Notes under the pieces: model-generated | Seen by the model: only the letters and a program-made list of their open reading frames with translations | Database searches by the model: none | Told to the model about the DNA's origin: nothing | Made by a program: the position numbers and the translations under genes | Assembly (NCBI GenBank): GCA_002405875.1 | Contig: DHMR01000093.1 | Span: 1-5,684, forward strand | Length of the DNA: 5,684 nt | Reading direction: 5' to 3' | Source: a bacterium UBA4637 | GTDB taxonomy: Bacteria > Bacteroidota > Bacteroidia > Bacteroidales > Bacteroidaceae | Part shown: positions 1 to 5,403 of the stretch, piece after piece | How the letters are laid out: each line of letters begins with the position of its first letter | Position numbering within the stretch: the first letter of the stretch is position 1

Positions 1-77
1 GTTGCGCCGAAAGCCACGAAGAGGAATTGCACTCCCACGATGGTCTTCTTGGCGAGAGATAGTTGTTCTGTATCCAT
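1..77 (-). CDS. uraA: N-terminus of a UraA-type nucleobase (NCS2) permease, cut by the window edge
   Basis: Only the first 25 codons are present; the gene continues past the left edge. Read on the minus strand from the ATG at 77-75, the peptide is a short polar start (MDTEQLSLAKK) followed by a hydrophobic run, VGVQFLFVAFGA. This matches the start of TM helix 1 in uracil/xanthine permeases, where uracil carriers such as E. coli UraA read LQHLFAMFGATVLVP; the FGA triplet favours the uracil-type branch. Family members are inner-membrane proton-coupled nucleobase importers with 14 helices. The start lies 10 bp after the stop of the upstream gene, so co-transcription is likely; no TAnnTTTG box was seen in the preceding 100 bp or so. 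An in-frame ATG at 104-102 would add nine residues and overlap the upstream gene; the 77 start is preferred because it leaves a normal cytoplasmic tail. Substrate and exact subfamily cannot be settled from 25 residues. Confidence 0.72.
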   Translation of the reverse strand, partial: MDTEQLSLAKKTIVGVQFLFVAFGA

Positions 78-87
78 ATTGATTGAT

Positions 88-1956
88 TTAGATGAGATAT
101 CCATATTTCTTGAGCGCATCTTCCACCTTATTTTTATAGGTGGTTTCCACCAAGAGGATGAAACCCTCTGCCTTCAGTGTGTATTTGCGGATGGTAGGGT
201 CGGTGAGGATGATGTGCTGCAAGTCCTTGTCGTCGCTTGGAATTTGGAGCAATGAATATTTCTTCCTCGGAGCTTTCATCGGCTTGCAACGCTTCTTGAT
301 GTCCTTGAAGAATTGCGTCCAGTTGTCGGACAAATCCTGACAGATGTATTCCTTGAAGAAGTCTATCTTGCTATTGATGTCCTGCAACTTCTCGCAACCA
401 TTGAGGAAACTCTCGTAACTCACCTTGTACATCTTCTTGGAGATGGCTCTTGCCATGTTGCCCAGAAGCGACTCGTAAGGATTGTTGTCTACCAGCGACT
501 TGACGATGAGACGCTCAGTATCCAACTCGAAGTATTTGATGTCGGCTTGCTTGGTGCGCACATATTTCTTCTTGATGCCCAAGGCGTACAACCCCAGGTT
601 GGTGAGTCGCACATACGCCAACGTATCATAATAAGAGGTGGCTCCTTCGTCAGGCTTCTCCTTGTAGGCAATTTCCACGAAGCCGAATGCCGCCATCATG
701 AAGAGCACTGCCTTGATGTACGGGCGGGTAATCTCATGCAAGATGTCGGTGCAATAGAGATCTTTACCTTCATATTCATTTGAAATATAGAGTTTGTCGA
801 AGCTATACCCCTCGAATAGCAGCCATTGAGCTTCAGTGTTTATAGGACTGATTCGGCAATGGAATAAGAGCTTGTCTATCGGCAACCATTCTTCTTTGTG
901 GAAATATTTCATTACCGACTGGAGAACCTTTATCACATAGCCACAACTGCAATAATCAAAAAGGGTCTTTCTGAATCCTGTGATATGAGGCATGAGGATT
1001 GGCATCAGATACTCTTGCATGTCGTCCATCTTCTTGAAGAAGTCCTTCAATAAGTCTTGTGTCTCCGTCAAGTTTTTATCGTACCAGTCCATGCAATAGA
1101 TGGTGTAGAAATTGAGCACAAACGAAGCACATATATTGGAGAAATACTTGTTGCCATCATCAAAGAACTCTGGCAAGTTAAGAAGCTTGGTTGCCTTTTT
1201 CAGTTCAGCGGCAGGAAGTTTGTTTCTGCCAATATTTAACTGTCCGCTGTCGAAGAGTGAAGATAAAATGGGCATAATGGTGAAAATTGTACTCTCACCA
1301 CTATAGGTCTTGTATTCCGCTTCATGGGGCAACTTCTCGCATTTCTCAATATTCATCAACTCGGGGAAGAGCGATGGCAATATTTTGACATAATAGGAAC
1401 TATCTGCCAATTCCAGGAAGTAGTTGTCACGTCCGTATGTATTCTTGTTGGGAACTGGTGATTTCGCCTCTATTACGTCATACCAGTTGCCAAGTTTCTC
1501 GTTGACAACTGGATCATCCCAAAAATAGTCGCTCTCTTTGATACTCGGCTCGCCAAGAATCTTGGTCGCATCTTCATGTAAAATATAATGGTTTACGACC
1601 GTTTGCTTGAGGAGCTTTTTGGCTGGTTCAGACCATCCTTCATAATATAGAGAGAAGTTTTGGGTATGCTTCATAATAGCCAGAAATGATGCATAGTCCT
1701 TCTTCAGTTTCTTCTTGTTGGAGTACATCAAGGTAATGGGAGCAGGTTCGTATTTCTTGCCATCTTTATCCAATGCCACCAATTTGTATTTCTTGAAGGA
1801 TTCACGCACGCTGTAGGCATCTTCCTGTAGCTGATTGAGGTCGTATCTGCGCATCAAGCTATCTACTATCAGTTCCCTTTCTTTCCCTTCGGGATTGTAT
1901 ATGATTTTCTCTGGTCGCTTGTCACTCATGTCCCAGATTGTTTTTTCTATTGCCAT
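88..1956 (-). CDS. Protein of unknown function with winged-helix-like segments, partner of the SNF2 helicase gene
   Basis: A 622-residue soluble protein with no signal peptide or membrane segment; I cannot assign a named family. Visible parts: a lysine-rich N-terminal region (about 50-90); a segment (about 238-300) opening NIGRNKLPAAELKKATKLL, which resembles the wing-and-helix start of helicase-associated winged-helix repeats; a second, clearer winged-helix-like unit (about 403-460) with ITRPYIKAVLFMMAAFGFVE, a strand pair, then YVRLTNLGLYALG; and a C-terminal unit (about 566-622) reading LLQIPSDDKDL...FILLVE...ALKKYGYLI, like the closing part of XPB/Ssl2-like helicase-associated proteins. 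These resemblances are from memory of the patterns and suggest DNA binding; no ATPase or nuclease motif is seen. It lies 68 bp after the SNF2 gene in the same orientation and 10 bp before the permease, so it is probably expressed with the helicase. The ATG at 1956 follows an AT-rich leader (AATTAAGAAACAAGA); M10 is a less likely alternative start. The half encoding the N-terminus is more AT-rich than the 3' third. Confidence 0.9.
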   Translation of the reverse strand: MAIEKTIWDMSDKRPEKIIYNPEGKERELIVDSLMRRYDLNQLQEDAYSVRESFKKYKLVALDKDGKKYEPAPITLMYSNKKKLKKDYASFLAIMKHTQNFSLYYEGWSEPAKKLLKQTVVNHYILHEDATKILGEPSIKESDYFWDDPVVNEKLGNWYDVIEAKSPVPNKNTYGRDNYFLELADSSYYVKILPSLFPELMNIEKCEKLPHEAEYKTYSGESTIFTIMPILSSLFDSGQLNIGRNKLPAAELKKATKLLNLPEFFDDGNKYFSNICASFVLNFYTIYCMDWYDKNLTETQDLLKDFFKKMDDMQEYLMPILMPHITGFRKTLFDYCSCGYVIKVLQSVMKYFHKEEWLPIDKLLFHCRISPINTEAQWLLFEGYSFDKLYISNEYEGKDLYCTDILHEITRPYIKAVLFMMAAFGFVEIAYKEKPDEGATSYYDTLAYVRLTNLGLYALGIKKKYVRTKQADIKYFELDTERLIVKSLVDNNPYESLLGNMARAISKKMYKVSYESFLNGCEKLQDINSKIDFFKEYICQDLSDNWTQFFKDIKKRCKPMKAPRKKYSLLQIPSDDKDLQHIILTDPTIRKYTLKAEGFILLVETTYKNKVEDALKKYGYLI

Positions 1957-1979
1957 TCTTGTTTCTTAATTTTTTATGA

Positions 1980-2034
1980 TGATTATATCCCAGGGTTAAA
2001 ATGGTTCGTCCTAGGATAATCTGATTATCCCAGG
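1980..2034 (-). repeat. Triplicated intergenic element able to form alternative hairpins between helicase and partner genes
   Basis: On the transcribed (minus) strand copy A, CCTGGGATAATCA (2034-2022), lies over the helicase stop codon. Copy B (2020-2010) is its inverse, ATTATCCTAGG. Copy C, CCTGGGATATAATCA (1994-1980), repeats A with a 2-nt insertion. A and B pair over 11 positions (one G-U) around a 3-nt loop. B could instead pair with C over 11 positions with a 2-nt bulge and a 15-nt loop, ending about 25 nt before the start codon at 1956. No strong U-tract follows the A:B hairpin, so it is not a classic terminator; RNA processing, 3'-end protection or tuning of downstream translation are possible. 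Confidence 0.6.
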
Positions 2035-4850
2035 ATGAAGTTGATGTCGTCTTCTGACAGATGCTTGGATGAGGAACTGTCGGCACCTATCAATCCCTCG
2101 AAGAGTTCTGCCTTTTGCTGCTGCAAGAGCTGAATCTTCTCCTCGATGGTCTGCTGGGTGATGAGCGAGTAGCTGAGTACCTTTGCTTTCTGACCGAAGC
2201 GATGCAATCGGTTGATGGCTTGCTCCTCAGCTGCCTTGTTCCACCATGGCTCGAAGATAAACACGGTGTCGGCGGCGGTCAGGTTCAAGCCCACGCCTCC
2301 TGTCTTCAGCGTCATCAGCATCACACGGCATTGTGGGTCGTTCTGGAATCGTTCCACGATGCTCTTGCGGTCTCTCGTAGAACCGGTCATGCAGGCGTAG
2401 TCCACGCCGTTGTCATCCAGTCGCTCGCTAAGCTCTTCAATGCCAGCGATGAAGTTGAAGAACACCACTACCTTGTGCCCATTGGCTACGGCTTCCAAGA
2501 GGGTGTCGGTCAGCAGGTCGAGCTTAGGCGACTTGATGTGTCCGTCGCTGAGGCTCTCTGGGATGGAGGCGATGCGGCGAAGCTCGTTGAGCGCCTGGAA
2601 CATCACGAACTGTGACTTCTGTATGCCCTCGGCGGCTATCGTCTGGCGCACCTGGTTGTAGTAGTACTGTCTTCTTCGCTCATAGAAGTCGTGTTGCTCG
2701 GGACTCATCTCTACGAAAAGCGTTTGCTCGATGCGGTCAGGCAGGTCTTTGAGTACGTCTTTTTTCAAGCGACGAAGCATGAATGGGAAAATCTTCTTGC
2801 GAAGGCTCAACAAGGTGTCCTTGTCGTTGTCTCGCTGGATAGGACCCGTGTAACGGCTGTTAAAGTCGTCCAAGGTGCCAAACATCGTAGGGTTGAGGAA
2901 GCGGAAGAGTGAATAAAGTTCCGTCAGATTGTTTTCCACCGGTGTGCCACTCAACGCCAGTCGATGTTCGGCATGGAGCATGAGGGCGGCTTGGGTAGTC
3001 TGCGTGGTCGTATTCTTGATGTTTTGGCTCTCATCGAGAATCACATAGTGGAACTTTTGCTTCGAGTATTCCTCGATGTCGTTTCGCACGATGGCGTAGG
3101 TGGTCAGTATCACCTGGCGCTTCATCGCCTCCTTCATGTCTCGGTCGCTGGCATAATAGGTGTAAACCGAAAGTTGTGGGGCGAATTTCTTCAACTCGTT
3201 CTGCCAGTTGAAGAGCAAGCTGCGAGGCATCACGATGAGCGTAGGCTTCTTCACCTTCGGATAGATGAGGGTGAGGATGCCGATGGTCTGCACGGTCTTG
3301 CCGAGACCCATGTCGTCGGCGAGGCAACCTCCCAGGTTGTTGTCGTAGAGATACTTGATCCACTTGATGCCCTCGGTTTGGTAAGGACGCAACTGGGCAT
3401 GGAGATTCGGAGTCTTCAAGGTTTCCTCTGCCAGGTGGTTGAAACCCTCATACACCTCACGATGGTGCTTGAACGCCTCGCCCTCCAAAGGTTCGTTGAT
3501 GAGATCTTCTATCTCCGGCAGGTCGAAGAAGGAAACCTTCACCTTGCCGTCCTTGTCCTTCTTTTTGAAGATGCGTTCCAGTCGGCGCATGTATCCATCC
3601 TCGATGATGGCACGGTTGCCGTCGGAGAGCTGGATGTATTTCTTCTTGTTGTATTGGGAGAGAATCTGCTGGAGCGAGAACTGCTCGTCTTCGAGCGTGA
3701 TGCTGGCGTCGCCCTCCAAGAAGTCTATGCCCGACGAGAGGCTGATATTCAACTTCGGCATCATTGGCTTCACCTTATACTCACGTAGTTTTTCCGCTCC
3801 GATGAGCTGGTAGGTTCTCAGGAGCGAAGGCAATGCTTGGAGCAAGAACGGACCTGCCGTCTCCTCTGGTATGATGAAGAGGTTGTCCTCCACATATACT
3901 TCCTTCTGTGCCGCCTTGTTAGGGGCATATTGGATGATTTCCTTTCTGAGGTTGCTGGTGATTTCATCGATGGGCATGTGGGCCAATCGCTTCACCACAA
4001 TCTTTTGGTCGAGCGAGAGAGAGGCTACTCGGCTCAGGTCGAATTGCTGCACGAAGTCGAGCGGCAATCCCTTGTATGATTCTACGAGGCGAAGGAAAAG
4101 GGTCTTGTCGGCATCAATCTTCTCGAAGGAAAGTGAGGGAGTAGGGATGATGTCAGTGTCGGAGAATTCCACAGTGTAGTCCTCGTAAGCCACCTGTATG
4201 TTTTCGATAAAGGAGAAGAAGACGGAGAGATACTCTTCCAGCATGTCTTCTGTGAATCGAGTGGCGAAATAGTTGAGTTGGTGATAGTTGTCGCCGATAG
4301 GAGCGATGGGGTAGATGATGCCGTCAGCCAAGGCAAAACTATCCGATAAGAGGCAGAAGTTCAGCTTCTCTGCCTCATAGTTCTTGGATACGTCGTATTC
4401 TTCGCTGGACTCCTTGGCGGCGATGATAAAGTGGGGTTCGATGTTCCTGCCATATTTCTTCAATACCAGTTGGAGCACGGTGGTGTCGGGGTGTACGGAG
4501 ATAGTTTTGCCCGTCTCATCGATGAGGTCCTTGCATCTGATGAGTTGGTAGAGCAAGTGAGGGTTCTGATTGAGGCTCACGTCGTTGGCCTCATTCTCGT
4601 CATCCCAAGAAATCTGGAAAGCCATCTCCTCCTTGATGGTGTCGATGCTGCGCAATAGTTGTGCCGTATCGCCCGAATAGTAATGGTAGTCGGCGTCCAC
4701 AGGTTTCAATTTCTTATCTACAGGAATGATAAAAGTATCGTTTTCGCCAGTCTTGATCATGAAGAAAATCTCCTTGCCCGTCATCGTCTTGCCGCCCTTG
4801 GCTGAGGTGATGGGTTGGAGTTTCTTGAGTTGTGGCAGGAATTCATTCAT
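2025..4850 (-). CDS. SNF2-family (Swi2/Snf2) ATP-dependent DNA helicase/translocase
   Basis: A 941-residue superfamily 2 ATPase. The C-terminal half (about 485-915) is a full SNF2 core: LRPYQTEGIKW at 487; Walker A DMGLGKT at 513-519; motif Ia PTLIVMPRSLLFNWQNE near 536-552; Walker B DESQ at 606-609; motif III LSGTPVENN at 633-641; motif IV KVVVFFNF at 793-800; motif V LKTGGVGLNLTAAD at 848-861; motif VI QAINRLHRFGQ at 877-887 with both arginines. The N-terminal half includes a stretch (about 360-430: LNISLSSGIDFLEG, then KKKYIQLSDGNRAIIEDGYMRRL) that resembles the bacterial SNF2-associated domain. No SWIM-type zinc finger is visible. Such proteins translocate on duplex DNA using ATP and remodel DNA-protein complexes; the specific role here is unknown. 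Walker B is DESQ rather than DEAH or DEAQ, but the catalytic DE is kept. The C-terminus (HLSEDDINFIL) is typical of bacterial SNF2 proteins. The ATG at 4850 fits the promoter at 4881-4912. First gene of the minus-strand unit. Confidence 0.96.
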   Translation of the reverse strand: MNEFLPQLKKLQPITSAKGGKTMTGKEIFFMIKTGENDTFIIPVDKKLKPVDADYHYYSGDTAQLLRSIDTIKEEMAFQISWDDENEANDVSLNQNPHLLYQLIRCKDLIDETGKTISVHPDTTVLQLVLKKYGRNIEPHFIIAAKESSEEYDVSKNYEAEKLNFCLLSDSFALADGIIYPIAPIGDNYHQLNYFATRFTEDMLEEYLSVFFSFIENIQVAYEDYTVEFSDTDIIPTPSLSFEKIDADKTLFLRLVESYKGLPLDFVQQFDLSRVASLSLDQKIVVKRLAHMPIDEITSNLRKEIIQYAPNKAAQKEVYVEDNLFIIPEETAGPFLLQALPSLLRTYQLIGAEKLREYKVKPMMPKLNISLSSGIDFLEGDASITLEDEQFSLQQILSQYNKKKYIQLSDGNRAIIEDGYMRRLERIFKKKDKDGKVKVSFFDLPEIEDLINEPLEGEAFKHHREVYEGFNHLAEETLKTPNLHAQLRPYQTEGIKWIKYLYDNNLGGCLADDMGLGKTVQTIGILTLIYPKVKKPTLIVMPRSLLFNWQNELKKFAPQLSVYTYYASDRDMKEAMKRQVILTTYAIVRNDIEEYSKQKFHYVILDESQNIKNTTTQTTQAALMLHAEHRLALSGTPVENNLTELYSLFRFLNPTMFGTLDDFNSRYTGPIQRDNDKDTLLSLRKKIFPFMLRRLKKDVLKDLPDRIEQTLFVEMSPEQHDFYERRRQYYYNQVRQTIAAEGIQKSQFVMFQALNELRRIASIPESLSDGHIKSPKLDLLTDTLLEAVANGHKVVVFFNFIAGIEELSERLDDNGVDYACMTGSTRDRKSIVERFQNDPQCRVMLMTLKTGGVGLNLTAADTVFIFEPWWNKAAEEQAINRLHRFGQKAKVLSYSLITQQTIEEKIQLLQQQKAELFEGLIGADSSSSKHLSEDDINFILG

Positions 4851-4880
4851 TGTCTTTACGTTTTATTTTATATTTTTCTG

Positions 4881-4912
4881 CAAATTTACGACTAATATTT
4901 GGAATATGCAAA
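4881..4912 (-). promoter_or_regulatory. Bacteroidota-type promoter of the SNF2 helicase gene
   Basis: On the minus strand a -33 box TTTG (4912-4909) is followed after exactly 20 bp by TAAATTTG (4888-4881), a full match to the Bacteroidota sigma-ABfr -7 consensus TAnnTTTG. Transcription would begin near 4875, giving an AT-rich leader of about 25 nt before the ATG at 4850. No other box of this kind was seen between it and the start codon, so it probably drives the whole helicase, partner and permease unit. Confidence 0.8.
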
Positions 4913-4920
4913 CATTTGTA

Positions 4921-4934
4921 GCCAAAACTTTGGC
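4921..4934. promoter_or_regulatory. Candidate operator: GCCAAA-AC-TTTGGC palindrome between divergent promoters
   Basis: A perfect 6-bp inverted repeat with a 2-bp centre. Its right arm contains the -33 TTTG (4929-4932) of the plus-strand promoter, and its left end lies 8 bp upstream of the -33 box of the helicase promoter. A dimeric regulator bound here could affect both promoters. No regulator gene is in the window; the role is inferred from symmetry and position, and a 6+6 palindrome may arise by chance. Confidence 0.35.
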
Positions 4935-4960
4935 GGCCTCGGATAAATGTCGTAATTTTG
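4929..4960 (+). promoter_or_regulatory. Second Bacteroidota-type promoter, plus strand, with no obvious gene close behind
   Basis: TTTG (4929-4932), 20 bp, then TAATTTTG (4953-4960), again a full match to TTTG-N19-21-TAnnTTTG. It is back to back with the helicase promoter, with 16 bp between the two -33 boxes. A transcript would start near 4967 and run into about 440 nt without a recognised gene before the AAA-ATPase-like frame at 5404. It could give a long leader, a small RNA, or expression of a 17-codon frame at 4977-5030. It could also be a chance match or the remnant of a lost gene. Confidence 0.5.
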
Positions 4961-5050
4961 TCATCGTGTACCAATCATGGCACATGCAACTTTTAAAAAT
5001 TTAATAACTATGCCAAGAGCTACAGGATAGTCAAAAGACTTCAAAAGAAC

Positions 5051-5083
5051 TACTTCTGTCCTTTTCAAGTCCTATTTCAGTCC
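5051..5083. repeat. Three tandem 11-bp repeats sharing GTCC
   Basis: TACTTCTGTCC, TTTTCAAGTCC and TATTTCAGTCC follow each other without gaps. All end in GTCC; the first and third match at 9 of 11 positions. An 11-bp period places the shared block on one face of the helix, as in some activator or repressor arrays. The middle copy is weaker and the run is short, so coincidence is possible. It lies about 90 bp downstream of the orphan plus-strand promoter and about 230 bp upstream of the AAA-ATPase-like promoter. Confidence 0.35.
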
Positions 5084-5142
5084 CGCAAAACATGACTAAT
5101 TCTCCCTCTTCTACAGTTCTCTAGAAAAACTATACACAGTCG

Positions 5143-5162
5143 GTGTTTCTTTTCTGAAACAC
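5143..5162. repeat. Small hairpin GTGTTTC-TTTTCT-GAAACAC
   Basis: A perfect 7-bp inverted repeat around a 6-nt loop. In a plus-strand transcript from the promoter at 4929-4960 it would lie about 180 nt downstream of the start and is followed by TGTACACTTCTATCTTTCC, which has no real U-run. It is a weak terminator candidate at best. Confidence 0.3.
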
Positions 5163-5199
5163 TGTACACTTCTATCTTTCCTCCAAAAATATTTATTGA

Positions 5200-5265
5200 C
5201 AAAAGTTCCTTCAGTAAAACTTGATGAAACTCAGGTGCTTATCAAAAATGCTGAAGGAACTTTTG
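5200..5265. repeat. Perfect 15-bp inverted repeat with a 36-bp centre
   Basis: CAAAAGTTCCTTCAG (5200-5214) is the exact reverse complement of CTGAAGGAACTTTTG (5251-5265). A wobble and one A-T pair extend the stem inward. The centre (5215-5250) is AT-rich with no frame. On the plus strand the stem ends in CTTTTG and is followed by AAAGAAAAG, so no U-tract supports termination; on the minus strand TCAATAAATATTTTTGG follows, a weak U-rich tail. It lies about 50 bp upstream of the AAA-ATPase-like promoter. Options are a transcript-insulating hairpin, a protein-binding site with two half-sites, or a tiny element with terminal inverted repeats; no target-site duplication is visible. Confidence 0.6.
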
Positions 5266-5316
5266 AAAGAAAAGACAATTTTATGCATGAATTCGTTTCT
5301 TTTTTCAACCTTTTCT

Positions 5317-5347
5317 TTTGCAGTTTCGAAAAAAATGATTAGCTTTG
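5317..5347 (+). promoter_or_regulatory. Bacteroidota-type promoter of the AAA-ATPase-like gene
   Basis: TTTG (5317-5320), 19 bp, then TAGCTTTG (5340-5347), matching the TTTG/TAnnTTTG consensus. The predicted start near 5353 leaves a leader of about 50 nt ending in AATTAAAAGGTAGAACA before the ATG at 5404; AAAGG is a weak purine-rich site at a suitable distance. The promoter is intact although the gene it serves carries a stop codon, which suggests recent inactivation. Confidence 0.75.
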
Positions 5348-5403
5348 CAGTGGCAATCAAGAATGATGGCTTACAATCGTAATAAAAATTAAAAGGTAGA
5401 ACA

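Larger units (their letters stand above)
4851..5403. other. 553-bp AT-rich intergenic region between divergent genes
   Basis: No convincing protein gene is seen on either strand. The left end carries the divergent promoter pair and palindrome (4881-4960); the right end carries the promoter of the AAA-ATPase-like gene (5317-5347). Between them are a 17-codon frame (4977-5030, ATG to TAG), two near-identical 10-mers TCAAAAGACT/TCAAAAGAAC (5031-5050), three phased 11-mers (5051-5083), a small hairpin (5143-5162) and a long perfect inverted repeat (5200-5265). No tRNA, CRISPR repeat or insertion-sequence end was recognised. The base make-up is clearly more AT-rich than the helicase gene. Confidence 0.7.

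Noticed and set aside
123..151. CCACC and GGTGGTTTCCACC, able to form small hairpins near the end of the 622-codon gene
   Set aside because: The stems are only 5 bp and lie in the conserved C-terminal coding part (VETTYKNKVED); chance is the simplest explanation.
606..671. Reading the SNF2 pair as a known defence system such as DISARM
   Set aside because: No methyltransferase, phospholipase D-type or DUF1998-type gene is present, and a permease gene follows directly; the window gives no positive sign of a named defence system.
3031..3363. A 110-codon minus-strand frame inside the helicase core
   Set aside because: It is an alternative frame of the helicase gene over motifs I to II, with arginine, histidine and glutamine-rich shadow composition.
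2964..3788. A 274-codon plus-strand open frame opposite the SNF2 gene
   Set aside because: It lies wholly antisense to the conserved helicase coding sequence, including the Walker A region, and its translation has the leucine, valine and histidine-rich look of a shadow frame. No promoter or family motif supports it.
4726..5004. A 92-codon plus-strand frame across the helicase start and its promoter
   Set aside because: It overlaps the helicase 5' end and both divergent promoters on the opposite strand, and its protein resembles no family I know.
4977..5030. The 17-codon frame as an annotated small gene
   Set aside because: It has a promoter upstream but no ribosome-binding signal, no known match and too few codons to judge; it is noted only as part of the orphan transcript.
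5200..5265. The inverted repeat as a MITE or insertion-sequence remnant
   Set aside because: At 66 bp with no target-site duplication and no second copy in the window, a mobile element cannot be supported; it is kept as an unexplained inverted repeat.
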